Counted from the stretch's first letter, positions 31,214-44,245 are shown. The stretch is 64,000 nt of DNA from Synaphobranchus kaupii (GCA_029718625.1 CM056378.1:59481027-59545026), one strand, 5' to 3'. Notes: a model not told the origin generated them from the letters alone. Program-made: numbers and translations.

Positions 31214-32931
31214 CCTGCAAGCCATGTGGTTAAGATAAACTGGTGGCCCCGGTGATAGGTCATGGCCAATTTCATAAATTCCAGCCCTGGACCATGTATA
31301 TAGAATTTCAGGATTGTATTGAGCCATGAAGTAGAAAAACATTTTTAAGGTTTATAGCGGCCCCCGTGCACAGATTTGGACATACTTTGGCATACATCCT
31401 CAGCGGTATCTCACAAACATTATTCTGGAGGCTTGTTCAAATTGGATGAATGGTCAATGAGTTATGGCCATTTATTTGATAGGCTATGCCCAATCTCACA
31501 TTGATTGGCTCACAGTTCCTGTAGTTATTGTCCGATATAACTGGATTTTAGTTACCAAGTATATTTAGGTACAGTAATGATATGTACCAAGTCAAATCAC
31601 TCCAGCAAGTTTTAAATGACTAAAAGATAATGATTTTTAATGAATTTATGAATTAAAAAAAAAAAAAAAAAATGCTTTATAGCTCCACCATTTGATTCTA
31701 TTGAGCCAATACTTTAGAGTTTGGCTCATAATGTCAGTGCAAGTATATAAACCAAATTTCATTAATATCCATTGAAGCATTTTGGAGTTATTAGAATTTC
31801 TCTGACTAGCCACGCCCACAACTGTTTTTATTGGCTTACTGTGGTCAGGATTTTTGGGCTATCAGAGTCTTTTATAGTAACTTTTTAGAGGACTGTCCCC
31901 TGAAGAAACTCGTGTGAGTTGCATGTGTCAAATGTGTGATATGTCAAATGGTCTCAGAGGAGATAGATTTTAAAGGTTTTTCACAAAATGCAAATTTGCA
32001 AAAAGTCCAGTATGTCGGGCCTCATTGGACCTAATGGCAAAGTTGTTTGCCATGTGCCACGGAATCTGAGGCACAAAGAATTTGAAGATAGGCCAAACGG
32101 TTCAGAAGTTATAGCCCAAAATATTATATTTGTCTCTATAGCGCCACCCTGAGGATGATTGAGGTGAGATTTTAAACCCTCTTCATTTCATACATTTATG
32201 ATGAGTGTGCCAAGTTTCAAGTCTCTATGATGTACCATCTCACGGGAAATCTAGCAAATATATTATATGCAGTAGATATGGATGGATCACTTGAAGGGTT
32301 GTTTCTCCTGACAAATTTTCCTATTGAAATCTATGGAAAAATAAGTCAGAAGAATAAACCCTTCAAGTTATCCATCCATATCTACTGTATTTATGGCAGC
32401 AGAGAGATGGTTTAAGGCTTGTTTGATACCTCAGACCCTTGTTGACTTACAGCCATTTAGCCAACCATGGGTTCCATACTATTCCTGTGTAATTTACAGC
32501 TTAATCTAGTCCCACCCCCCAATTCCCATAGAGATCCATTCAAATGCAGAGAGGTTATAGTATTGCTTCTAAGAGTACCTGGAAATAAGATATCAGGAGT
32601 CTTTTGATATCCTTTTATACAGAATCATGATGGCATCACCTGTTTACCTGTGGAATACCTGTTTGACCTGTTTTTTCACAGAATGAATGAATTCTCTAAT
32701 TAAACTCCACACTGCTATTATTTTGAACATGCCCTTTTCAATGAATGAGTCAATTACTCACAACAAGCAGCGTGCATGTCATGACAGTTGGGTCTGTTGT
32801 TTTTCTATTACACTACTTCATCTACAAGTAAATTATTTGCCATGCAGAAATATCACTACTACTAATAACAGTGGTTCATCAGGTTACTGATGTTGTACTG
32901 CTATTTTTTTGAACACCACTGTACTACTCAG
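31214..32931. other. Dispersed repeat sequence, no gene
   Basis: Low-complexity, AT-rich sequence with tatagcgccacc and gccaagtttcaa words often seen in fish repeats. An imperfect palindrome sits at 32270-32386 (arms with agtagatatggatgga and aacccttcaagt, about 38 bp each). The block 32270-32640 has a diverged second copy at 43062-43350. Confidence 0.5.
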
Positions 32932-33135
32932 TTCCTGGAACTCTACCAATTGTGGACTGTGGAGTCCAGCAAGTTGGACCTCAAGATCAAGGACCTTGCT
33001 CTAAATGTCTAGCTGGCAATGGTGGCAGACAAACTCCACCTGGAAATCACTTTCCAGGAGGGCGATCATCTTGCACCTCTCACACAGCTTTGGCCACATT
33101 TTAACTCACAAACTATCACTATCTCTCTTTAAGTC
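32932..33135 (+). pseudogene. Coding-like stretch of unknown origin, one stop
   Basis: After a good acceptor-like sequence (ctatttttttgaacaccactgtactactcag) the frame from 32932 reads FLELYQLWTVESSKLDLKIK, then a TAG at 33010-33012, then LAMVADKLHLEITFQEGDHL and on to a stop. The composition looks coding and is more GC-rich than its surroundings. I do not recognise the protein. It may be a decayed repeat open frame or a dead exon. Confidence 0.3.
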
Positions 33136-34845
33136 TTAAAGTACTGCGGAGACACCAAGACCAAGACTTAAAACACAGGAGGTGCCTCTGAACAGCTAGT
33201 AGCAGAACCCAGAGAGGATAAACAAGACCCTTTAACAACTTAAATGTTTAATACACAAAAAAAGAGCGATCAATTGTGGAGCAATCGGGTTCTAAATGAA
33301 TCCACAAACGTTGACGTTAGTATTTACTGAACAATAACGGAACGAAAAAGAAACCATTGTAATGGGTGATACTTCTGAAGACAAAAAATACAACTAAACT
33401 TAACTGGAATCAGATTTTATTGAACTACAGTTAGCTAAGTTAGTTAATAATGGAGGCAAACAATCTAACAACAGTTATGTTTGCTCCTGTGAGGGCGAAA
33501 AACAACAAAAAACCTTCCGTCAGCAATAAGATACAAATTACTTAACCGGCTAGCCGAGGGCTTAATGGACGGGAAAAAAGTGGAAAATTCCCCCTCTGTC
33601 CCCTAAAAGCAACAAAGATTTTTACCTTAGGAGCAAAACCTTCTTACCTTGCTTATAATATGGATTAAAAAAATTCTACCTAATATCATTCACACACTTG
33701 AAAGCACAATACAATCATCCACCAAACTCCGACACAACTCAACCACCAAACCGGAAACAGGAAGTGCATACCAGACAAATCGAGCCAGAAGCTGCCAAGC
33801 CACATGTAGGTCTCCTGTAGCCTACGGAAAGTGTTTTTGTCAGACATGACTACTCTGGCTAGATTAGGCAAGGCAGGATGTCTACCCGAAGCACCGCAGA
33901 CAATTAATGTTAACGTTACGTTAAGTCGTCTTTAAAATAGCCAGATATGTTGCTCGTTTTGACAGATGCACTGTTTTTAAGATACCTTATAGTGACATTT
34001 TTAGCCAATATAGCTCAGGTATGTGATCGCAAATAGGTTAAAAACATCAAAAACAGAAGCATGGTTTATCAGCTAAAAATTTATAACGTTACTTAACGCA
34101 TGGCCAGATTTAGCAATCTTTCAACCGGACATAAGCATGGTACACTGAGGTTCGTCAGCTAGCCAGTTCTGCACACTGTTGGAGTAAGGTTACCATTAGC
34201 TGAGAAAGTATGATGTGTCTAAGTGCAAAATGTTTCAAACAAATCCTTCTTTATCCCTATCCTCGGTGGCCCCCTAGTGGTATTCATTGACGTCCCAATT
34301 ATAGCATCTATGACGATAAATGACGATACTGACATAAATTAATTCTATTGCAAATTTCTGAATGGTAAATAACAGCTTCTTCAATTCAAGCTTTAAACGA
34401 GGGATGTGCAATGAATAGTTGGTAATTACCTCTAGTGGGCCAAAGTTAATAGGGTTAAATCATAGTAGAAATTTGTTAGCCAATTTGAAAAATGTACAGA
34501 ATAAAATTTAAATTTAACTACAATATCTGTTGTTGTTTGTCATGATTCAATCCATTTTATTTCCAATGTGTTGTGAAATGTGAAATGTTATGTTATGATT
34601 GTGTTATATAGCCTATGTTATATTTGTAATGTTATTTTGTCTTATTCTGGTCTATTAGGGTGCTCTCGTGGCACATTGATTGAACTTTCTAGTGGCGTGT
34701 AGCTGTAGATTTTCTAGTAAATGTGTTTATTGGCAGTAATCTTCAGTTATGTTTATTCAACGTTCAAATGGATGTGTAATGATAGTTATGATGATTACAT
34801 TTTTTTAAGAAATAGACACCTCCCAAAGAAAAAAAACCCAGGGAA
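33136..34845. other. Noncoding; decayed copy of foldback core
   Basis: No gene. From about 33950 to 34450 there are inverted matches to the foldback loop at 13650-14400 (ggccccctagtggtattc, cttcttcaattcaagcttta, gtgggccaaagttaatag). Confidence 0.5.
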
Positions 34846-34849
34846 TTAA

Positions 34850-36868
34850 CCCCTTTGCGTAGAAGGCGACACCGGCTGAACCTTTTTGCTCAACTGAGAC
34901 ATTCGTTGCTACTGCAGCCAAACTATTAGTGGAAATCACAAACTCTGTGTTTAAAATTTATTGGTATATGATTTGTGGCGATTTCTGCCGAATACGGAGT
35001 TTCTAAGTGTCACTATTTTCCCGTAGCAAGTCCATTTAACAAGCAACCCCCACCTAGTCTATACCTACCCATGTGTGACATAGTGGACAATAGCATCTAT
35101 GGTTGAGTTCATAAATATATTTATTCATCATATAAAATTTGAATAATGTCATAGCAACGAGATAAACCCAACAATAGCCTGATTGTATGCCAGAAAAGCC
35201 GTGAAAAGCCCTGCTCACTCAAATGCAAAATAAACTGTGAAAGTACTGTCTCATTCTACCATGTATTCTACTAGCAAAATATGCTACTAAATATGAAATA
35301 AATATACAATCCTACCATTGGTTTTATATATCGAGATGTTCCTTTCAAAATTCAGTGGTCATTTATTGTCTGGTACAATCAGTTTGAGAAATATACAACA
35401 CTTTATACCGCTATTACACTATCTGAAACGTCGACACGTAATACCCCCATGCCCTGTAAGCCTGTCTCATTCATTAGAGTTCATTCTGGTTTAATTGTTT
35501 GTTTTTTTTGTTTTGTTTTTTTTATCAAATAGAGTACATTATAGCCTTAGCAACGGTATATGCCATGTCTTTTGGGTGCTTTGGACAATTTACTACAGCC
35601 CAGCATAACGGCAGTTTTCCTTTTAACGGTATAGTATTATGCAAGCTCTACAGAAAACACATTAGAGAGGAGAGTTTCCCTTTTCCGATATGTATGTATT
35701 TTTATGTCTAAAATGCCGTTGGTCTCGCTGGCTACATATGTACGTTCGTGTTTCCACTCGAGCACTGTCTTTCCAATATGTTTGATAGCCCTATTGTTAT
35801 TTTCGCATTTCGAGTGCATTTCACATACTGTAGTGTAATCGTTAAATGTATTTTTGATGTAGGCTACTGATGTTCATTGAAGATAGAACATTTGGCAACA
35901 TTTTGCAGATGGTGAAATACTTTTATGTTCATGTTATCGCACATAATATAGGCTATGACGTATATACTTGTATATAAATGACAAATGCTCATTCCAATTT
36001 ACTGTGCGCTGATATGTGGTAGATTAAGGTAAAATTTCCTTGGAGTCATTATGAATAGGAAAATTAAAAGAATTAAAAAAACTACAGAAAAATGCAATCC
36101 CAGGACAAAAGTATACATACTGTAGAGTACAGGGACAAGTGATGTTTTATTGAGGTACAAGAGTGAATGATTAGGCAACATATTTAGGTGTATATAACAC
36201 TGTGATATCAATGTTTTTTTTATCTTAAGCCATCAGAAGGAGCAAATGTATATGCTTTATAATGGACAAAACAAATTGTATTCATTTTATGAAATGTTTT
36301 GCATAGGGGTTTTGGACCCATAGATATCTACCCCCCTATACTGATGAAAATATATTAATTCTCACTTGAAAATTATGCAAAAGTTTTATGAGCCAAAACT
36401 GTTGATTTGTAGTTAAATATATCATAATTGTTTTTATTTAGAGCAGTGCTCAATTTAGCCATTTGGATAGATTTGGAGACACTAATGGACAACAGGGTAC
36501 ACTGCTATATTTTGCATCATAGACCTTTAGTATTTCTGCATATCATCCTCAGATTTAGCAAAACTTGTGGACATGGAGTTTATGATCCAGGAAATGGATA
36601 TATATTACCGATTTCACTTATGTAGCTCTCAGCAAACTAAAAAATAAACATTTCTAAAATTTCTTTCCAAAGTTTCTTTGCATTTGTGGCACTTTATTTT
36701 GACTTAAATTATGAAATGAAACAAATCTAAGTTTGTATTGTAAATGGTACACCTGTCTTATTTAATTTAAGCCATTTACCAAGTTTATGTGCTGCTCACA
36801 CCTGGAGTTATAAAGCCTTAAACAGAGCACTCCCTAAATAGGTGAAATTTGCCATCTGCGCCAAGGGG
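34850..36868. mobile_element. piggyBac-like element, 2.0 kb, with TTAA ends
   Basis: Lies between TTAA at 34846-34849 and 36869-36872. Ends are cccctttgcgtagaaggc and the inverse cccctt ggcgcagatggc, short imperfect inverted repeats starting CCC as in piggyBac elements. Only short open frames are present (35499-35711, 36428-36625), none resembling piggyBac transposase, so it is non-autonomous. Related pieces are at 8844-8923, 43594-47811 (inverted), 61337-62196 and 62805-63415 (inverted). Confidence 0.75.
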
Positions 36869-36872
36869 TTAA

Positions 36873-38330
36873 TTTCAAGTTAAATACTTTTATTTAGACT
36901 CATTTGTAAAGGATACAAAAATAAGGTTGCTCTTGCACCAGGAGACAATGATTCTTAACAAAAATCCTGAGTCAGAAAATCAGTCACAATAATTGTACAA
37001 TACAAACCCTCACACATTTACAACAGCAGCAAGTGTAACAAATGTACTAATGCACATGAACTATAACTGGTTACAGAACCAAATGCTTCAAATAGCCTAT
37101 AAACAGACTATTGCCGAATAAGTATTGTCATTAACTATATTGTCACCAGGAGACAATAATTCTCATTTTCAACAAAAAATGACTGAATCCTGAGTGCGTA
37201 ATGGCGCATAGATAAGAAATGGGACACCCTTGGATGACATTCTGTTGCTGTGGTTACACACATACGCATCGCCACGTTTCCTGTCGCCGCTATATGTCAT
37301 TTTTTTAAATTTATAAACCCACTGACAAAAATCGCATGCATTAGTCGTCTGTGGAACTTCGGTGACATCGGGCGTGTTGTCTGTGGGACGTCTCTCGAAT
37401 AACCAGAATGAAAGTTTATAAGTCGCCTCCGTACGTTGTTTAGATCACTTTTTAATTGTGAATAGGGGTGAGGTAGAATACGTAGTTTTAACAGTTTAAC
37501 ACATGAGCTATGGTTTTGGTCAAGAAAGGCCACCGTCTAATGTGGATGTCCACTGAACGTTAACAGGAGAGCCAAGAATGACGAACTCGTTTCGTTTTAT
37601 ATAATTTGCTCGTCCGTGCAACGTCGTGTCGTTTTTATGAATTTTGGGAAAACCCAGTGCCGATTTACGTGTTATAATTGTATGTTAACTGTAGGCTACT
37701 GCAGGTCCCGTATTTGTTATTTGATATAATTAGCTAATGTTACTAGCCAGCCTGAGAAGCCTTTCTGCTACCGAGCAGGCTACATATTTTATCAGGCTGC
37801 AGCCCATAAAGCACCGATGCTTAGTTATATCCTAATAAAAATCGCTTGACTTATTTATTGAGCGTCATACGTAAATATATAGTTATTTCATATTTTTAAC
37901 GTGTACGAGCTAGTGAAAATGCATGATTTAACTGGTTTTCACTTTACACTTGAAGTTCCTATGCTCGATTGTGCAGTAGTTTGTTCTTGCACACAGAATA
38001 CAGCTCTGATTGGCCAGAGTGTCTAAAGTCACGATAAAGCAAAAACTATGGGAAATACGCCTCAGCGAAGTTTGGTTTGATGCGGACTCACGTGAAGGCC
38101 ACACCAAGGGCTCAAAGTGCGCAGTGGGACAGACTAAGACCCTGGAGGTTCTTGCGGGCACCCGCATTTGAAGTGCGCAAGTGCTCAAGTGTGAGTATTG
38201 GGACTGGGCCAAAGATACAGCGGCGCACTTGTATACGTTACCCGGAAATCCGGAAGTTTCGAAGATTCGTGAATTGTTTGTGAGCACAATTGCGATACGT
38301 AACTGAATCGATTTTTTCTTACACCCCTAG
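36873..38330. other. Noncoding, no recognised feature
   Basis: AT-rich up to about 37,900, then moderately GC-rich to 38,290. The end (ttcttacacccctagta) resembles the terminal word of fish hAT repeats. The short open frames on both strands (e.g. 37928-38287) have no recognisable product. Confidence 0.4.
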
Positions 38331-38772
38331 TAGATATACCATACCTGAGATTAGTACAGGCCCTGACCCTACCTCCTACAACCCACAGGTCATTAATGAC
38401 AAATGTAAACAGTTTTATTCGATTTTATATCACTCTAATTCTGTTGCAGATTTGTCCCAAATACAATCATTTCTCAATAGGGTTGACGTCCCCAGCCTTG
38501 GTCCTGATATGCAGGCTAGCCCTTTATCAATTGATGAGATTACACATGCGATTACGAGTATGCAGAGCAGAAAAGCCCTGGGACCAGATGGGTTCCCCAT
38601 AGAATTTTATGAAGTTTTTTCTAAAACACTGACCCCTATCCTGAAGTTGATGTTTGACGAGGCCCTTTCCTGTGGGAAGTTGCCCCAAACCCTCTCTCAG
38701 GCCACAATTTCAGTACTATCAAAGAAAGATAAAAACCCATTAGACTGTGGTCCGTATCAGCCAATTAGTGTT
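38331..38772 (+). pseudogene. L1-like LINE reverse transcriptase, first fragment
   Basis: Encodes SRKALGPDGFPIEFYEVFSK and NPLDCGPYQPISV, the N-terminal reverse transcriptase motifs of L1-clade LINEs (usually GPDG and NYRPISL). It is interrupted at PISV by LTR copy B; the continuation is at 41353. Confidence 0.85.
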
Positions 38773-39366
38773 TGTAGGGAATATTCATTTAAATCTATAC
38801 ATGGGACGTCACTTATGTACTGCAATACGCCACTACCATCCTTATACAACTGGTGGCATAGTTTTTGTATAATAAATCAGTCTCATAAAATTTTATATAC
38901 TATTCTCAAAAGAGAATATACTAACTAAAAACAGGTAACTTGAATTAATAATTAAATTAATTACCAATCAACTTACACATTAATAATTATCTTAGCAAAA
39001 TCACAATATTATGTACTCAGTTGATGCCGAATTAATATAAATGATCCAGCTAAAAGGTGAAGGCATTTTAGGGAATCCCTGCGATTAGCATTGGCTGACT
39101 CAGTTCAACACAAGAGCAAGATACAGACAATCTTGGAAAATGTAATAGTTTATTGAACACAAAGTACCAAACAGAGCAAAGCACGATTCATTACTATAAT
39201 GTACAACAAACTGTGTGTGTGCAGGTGTGCGCGTGGGGGTTTCCATGTTCTCCTGCGTGTGGGGGTTTGCCTCGGACACATGTTCAGAGAGAACAAAGAA
39301 ACTAAAATGGAGGGAAGTTTTAAACTAGCTTTAGCTGGAGCTAGCTAATGGTGGCGCATGAACCAT

Positions 39367-40331
39367 GAGAAATAGTAAAAACGTGCTCAACTTTGTCTAA
39401 TAACCGTTTTGTCGGTGCTGAATCCTTAGTAGAGTATATAAGGTCAAAAAGAGAAGGACAGCAACTCAGTCTATTGTTTTATTTGGGCACGGACGCGTTT
39501 CAGCTTACCGCCTTCGTCAGCGTGCATAAACAACAAGGACAGGTATAGGGCTTATATAACATGACGTGAGTCAATCAACTCGAACATTCAGTTAATCGAT
39601 CAGTCAATCAAATCAATCAATCAATCAAACACTACATGAATGTTTGTAAGATATAATACCACATTGTATAGAACATCATATCTGCGTGTCAGTATTGTTG
39701 CAGAATAGCAAACCTTGAAAAACACAAAAAAGCTAATATAATGTGAACACATCAAAGCAATTTGGAATTTCGTTTCATTTTATGTCTATTTTAATTTAGA
39801 TATTTGATTGGTTCACTTTAAACGAACACATGGAATAATACGACTATAAACACACTTGTAGCCGGAACCACACAATGTATGGCATGTTGTATTTTTAAGA
39901 AATTGTTTCCTATATAAGAATCTATAAACCACATCATTGTGAAAAAAGGTGTTTGCATTTCACTCATTCAATGGATTTTGGATTTCACAAAGTGGGACAA
40001 TCTTTCAAAAGAGTAATGTGTTTTGTTTTGAAAAACAATTGGTAAACAGTCACCGTCTTAAAGAAAACACGACAGGGAATGAGAGTCATTAAGCCCTCTA
40101 GGGGAGACCGTGGATAGATGGTGTATCCACCAGGCCTCCCTTTGAAGGAGCAATTTATCTCTATCGCCGCCCCTGCGTGGACATTTTACATGTTCTATAC
40201 AATGTGGTATTATATCTTACAAACATTCATGTAGTGTTTGATTGATTGATTGATTGATTAACTGTTCGAGTTGATTGACTCATGTCATGTTATATAAGCC
40301 CTATACCTGAGTTGCTGTCCTTCTCTCTTTT
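39367..40331. mobile_element. Penelope-like element remnant (965 bp)
   Basis: Flanked by an exact 14-bp duplication ggcgcatgaaccat (39353-39366 and 40332-40345), a long target duplication of the retrotransposon kind. Inverted arms share agagaaggacagcaactcag, ggtatagggcttatataac, a (TCAA)n run, and aatgtttgtaagatataata. The left arm carries an extra ~75 bp with a hammerhead motif. Terminal inverted/direct segments with hammerhead motifs are characteristic of Penelope-like elements. No reverse transcriptase or GIY-YIG domain is present. Confidence 0.65.
39487..39525 (-). ncRNA. Hammerhead ribozyme motif, type I minimal
   Basis: On the minus strand the order is stem I GCACG (39525-39521), core CTGACGA (39520-39514), a short stem II with GGC/GCT around GGTAA (39513-39502), core GAAA (39501-39498), a 4-nt palindromic stem III CGCG (39497-39494), the TC of the GTC cleavage triplet (39493-39492), and stem I partner CGTGC (39491-39487). 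Stem I pairs perfectly. A very short palindromic stem III is known from Penelope-associated hammerheads, which are thought to act as dimers. Confidence 0.75.
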
Positions 40332-41352
40332 GGCGCATGAACCATACCATACACAAGGGATAGCCGTAAGCTTATCGATGCGTGTGCGTTGAGATCAGCA
40401 TGCAGTGTTAAGATTATGACTGGTTAGTGTTTAAAGACAGATCACATGCAAGATACGTTCTGTGCGTGATGCATTAAACCTAACTCAGTGCGGTGGATGG
40501 AGCCATCCAAAGTAAAATGGTAACACAAAACTTTTACATAACACACATTAACCATTCAATAGTACCGTTACATACATCCAATCACAAACATGTTGCGGTT
40601 GCTAACTAATAAGCTATGCCCATGTTACAGCCTTACTTGAATTAAAGTCTGTTAAATAAGTTCCTCCGTTGGATTGCACACTCACAATAAAAAGGGAAAG
40701 CCGGTCGCCCAATCCTGTGGTTGCAGTTCGTAGGGGTAGGTAATGGAACCGGTCGCATTACTTGAGTCCCTGGAACTGGTTTCTTTCGTCGCCAGGGTTA
40801 CGATGGGAAGGAGAACCAGTCGCTCTATCCTGGGGTTGCAGTTATTTCCCCCGAAATACGCAGCGGATCCTGCTGCAGACCGCTTGCCTCTTTGGGGACT
40901 CACCGGCGGCGCTGTGCTGCAGGATCAATGGTTGGTCCGCTTGGTAGTTCTTCTTGACCACCGGGTGCTCGCGTTGCGTCCTTGCGTCTCCGGTCCTCCG
41001 TGGCCGATAGCCGGGGGTAGATGAGCCCGCCTCGCTCAGTTGGATCGGTGTCATGAACGGCCGTGCTTCCTTGTGGAGCGAGGTCTCTTCCCCGGACGTG
41101 CAGGCCGCACGGTGCCGTGAGACGAGACAGTGAAGGCCCTAGCGAGTTGAGCGGATAACTGAACTGGAAGAACTGGGAGAAGACCGTGTTGCCCCTTTTA
41201 TAAACTTTATTGCCAGTCGCACATTTCCCCTGCGCAGTATCACATTACAGTGCAGTAGAAATCACAACTGGTACAACGTCCTACCTCACTTCCAACGTGG
41301 AGGAGGAGCCTCCTGTGGACTGTATGGAATTGTAGTTCCTGTTGTCCCTACA

Positions 41353-42385
41353 TCTTCTTTCTTGTGACTATAAGATTCTCACTAAAGCCCTCTCGTGTCG
41401 TCTGGAAACTGTGATTCCCTCCATCATAAACCCAGACCAGACAGGTTTTATTCCAGGGCGACAATTTTTAATACGTGTCGCTTGAACTTAAAGTAATTGT
41501 CTCTCCTGATGCCGAAAAGGCGTTCGGTCTACTTGTTTGTCGTTCTGGAGAAGTTTGGGTTTGGGTGAACTTTCCGCACCTGGGTCAGAATGCTTTATTG
41601 GTCTCCAGTGGCCTAATGTACATACTAATGGTATGACATCTGACGACTTCATCCTGTATAGGGGGACCAGGCAGGGTTGTTGTTGATCTCAACTCACAAA
41701 GTTTCCCTTTATGCGGATGACCTGCTTCTTTACATTGCTGACCCAACCAGCTCCATACCTCACCTCCTGAATGTATTGTCTGATTTCGGTAAGCTCTCAG
41801 GGTACAAGTTAAATTTAGCAAAAAGCTTACTTAAAATTGGACAGGAGTGCGTCACATATCTGGGAATACATGACACATGGCCCATTTAAAGCACTCTTTA
41901 AATGCAACATTAAACCCTTACTGGAGCGCACCAAAAGCGACCGATGATCAAGTCTTCCCATCTCATTAGCAGGGCGTATAAATTCAGTAAAAATGTCGGT
42001 GTTACTCAGATTTCTATATGTTTTTCCAAATGATTCCTATTTTTCTACCCAAATCTTTTTTTAAACAATTAGACAGGTACATCTTCTCATTTATATGGAA
42101 TAAAACTAACCCCCAGATGAGAAAGGTATTCCTGGAAAGACCTCAAACCGGAGGGAGGGTTAGGCCTACCCAATTTTCTACACTATTACTGGTCGGCCTT
42201 GTATATCTAAGCTCACGTATTCGCTTACTACGTTTCCAGGCCGAAATGGTCTGCTGTGGTCATAAAATGGAACTACACTCCAGCATTCCTGATTTCCCCA
42301 ATCTCTTTACTTACCACCCGCTCCCCCTCAATCTCAACATCCAGATCTCCAACCCGGTTGTTCTGGCATTACATTAAAATTTGGT
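41353..42385 (+). pseudogene. L1-like LINE reverse transcriptase, second fragment
   Basis: Continues the fragment ending at 38772: SCDYKILTKALSCRLE and INPDQTGFIPGRQ near 41360-41450, then HKVSLYADDLLLYIADPTSS (41680-41745, with the YADD catalytic box), FGKLSGYKLNLAKS and later WNKTNPQMRK (42090-42120). Frameshifts and deletions are frequent, so this is an old dead copy. Confidence 0.8.
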
Positions 42386-42489
42386 ACCAGTTCAGAAAAC
42401 ATTTTTGACTCAATCACACAGGTTGTTTCTCACCTTTAACCTCCAACGTGGATCGTGTTAATGACAACACTTATGTCATTCGATCTCTT

Positions 42490-42612
42490 GTGTCAAAAAT
42501 CATGGTATGGGGGTGTGTTGGGGGTATACCGGGTATGGTATGGGTAACTTGCACTGTGAAAGCACCATTAATGCTGAATATGCATTTTGGCCGCAACATA
42601 TGCTGCCATCTA
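42490..42612 (+). mobile_element. Short Tc1 (family 2) transposase fragment
   Basis: atggtatgggggtgtgttgg, gtgaaagcaccattaatgctg and atgcattttgg match the family-2 transposase at 11265-11360. Both sides are truncated. Confidence 0.75.
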
Positions 42613-43593
42613 GGCCTAATATTAGGTGGGCAACAGGTGATGGTGTTTATTGTATTTTATTAGAGATGAAATACATACTTAATCTACAAACTGATATTTT
42701 ACACTGCACTTGTGGGTTATCAGTCATGTGAGAGATGTTCTCATTCTCGTCAAGAGAGGGCATTATGGTTACGCAATTGTCTGATTAGGATATTACATTA
42801 GTTTCTTACTATCCGGACCACAGAACTGTTATACAGTTATGTGGTCCAGATGCACAAATAGCCTACCATAGACTTGGCAGGCTTTCTAAGGGAAAGGGAT
42901 GTCGAAGATTCACGTAATCCAAGGATTGATCAAGGAGAAAGGTAACATCTATTTATATTGGTATGATATTTTAATGTTTCCAATGTTTCAATGTAGATTT
43001 AAACTGCTTAATTCCTAGTTTACCCTAACATGACTCCACTGTAGGCTTATTAACCCCTCATGGATGGATCACCTTTAAGGGTGGTTTATCTGACAAATTT
43101 TCCTATTCAACTCTATGGAAAAATAAGTCAGGAGAAGAAACCCTTCAAGTTGTGATACGTCAGTCCCTTGATGGCTTTAGCCAACCATGTGTTCCATACT
43201 GTTCCAGTGTAATTTTACAGCTTAAATCTAGGCCCACCCCCCAATTCCCATAGAGATCCATTCAAATGCAGAGAGGTTATAGTATCGCTTGTAGGAGTAC
43301 CAGAAAATAAGATATCAAGAGTCTTTTGATATTGTTGGGTCACAGACATCAGGAAGTCATGGCATGCGAAGGAAATGCGACCAAATATTAAAAATGATTA
43401 CTTTATTCTACATTATGTTAAACTGTCCAATTTTTTTGATGCCAGAAAATGGGGGGGACTATGTACAAAAGGTTTCTATAAGCGGGACAGTCTACACTTC
43501 AACCTCATTGTCATTGTATCCTTTGAAACATGCTAGAGAACAGAACCAAAATAACAAAAAATGTGTCACTGTCCAATTAATTATGGTGCTCAC
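42613..43593. other. Noncoding, includes copy of 32.3-kb repeat block
   Basis: From 43062 to 43350 it repeats the block at 32270-32640 (atggatggatcac, ggaaaaataagtcagg, aattcccatagagatccatt, caaatgcagagaggttat). The rest is unrecognised. Confidence 0.5.
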
Positions 43594-43744
43594 AGTATAC
43601 ATTTCCTGGATCATAAACTCCATGCCTACTAGTGTGCTAAATCTGAGGATGATATGCAGAACTACTAAACGTCTATGATGCAAAATATATGTAGTGTACC
43701 CTGTTATCATTTTCAAGTGAGAATTACTATATTTTCATCAGTAT

Positions 43745-43765
43745 GGGGGGGGGGGGGGGGGGGGG
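43745..43765 (+). repeat. G21 homopolymer tract
   Basis: Twenty-one consecutive G. The same position in the related copies at about 36330 and 61650 (opposite strand) has only six C. It is an expansion in this copy alone and could form a G-quadruplex. Confidence 0.9.
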
Positions 43766-44245
43766 TAGATATCTATGGGTCCAAAACCCCCTATGCAAAA
43801 CGTCATAAAATGAATAAAATGTGTTTTGTCCATTATAAAGCATATACATTTGCTCCTTTTGATGGTTTAAGATAAAAACATTGAATCACAGTGTTAGATG
43901 CACCTAAATATGTTGCCTAATCATTTCACTCTTGTAACTCAATAAAACATCACTTTTCCCTGTACTCTACAGCAGGGGTTCCCAAACTCGGTCCTCGGGG
44001 ACCACTGTGTATGCTGGTTTTTCGTTCCAACCACAATTGCAATCCCAAAATTCTAACATCTTGTTAATTTTTCTTAATTAGTTTTTTTCTTAATTACTCA
44101 TGCAAGGTGTTTACATATACATTTAGCAGTAATGGTGATAGACAATTAAAACATGTTCGTTTTACCAGTCTTCACCTGGGAACCATAAATGTAGAGAATA
44201 TCCTTGACGGGCGTCATAAATGTAAGGAATATGCCTCTATATATA

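Larger units (their letters stand above)
38773..41352 (-). mobile_element. LTR copy B (TGTAGGG family), split by a Penelope-like insertion
   Basis: Starts tgtagggaatattc and ends ttgtccctaca, inside the L1-like LINE. About 1.6 kb without its insertion. On the minus strand it has tttataaaaggggc (complement near 41195-41208), a strong TATA-like box, and AATAAA near 39150. Both match copy A. No internal retroelement genes are present, so it reads as a solo LTR. I could not see a clear target duplication. Confidence 0.7.

Noticed and set aside
38773..41352. TGTAGGG..CCCTACA units as a DNA transposon
   Set aside because: The ends are palindromic, but TATA-like and AATAAA signals in one direction and TG..CA edges fit an LTR better; a clear target duplication was not seen, so this stays provisional.
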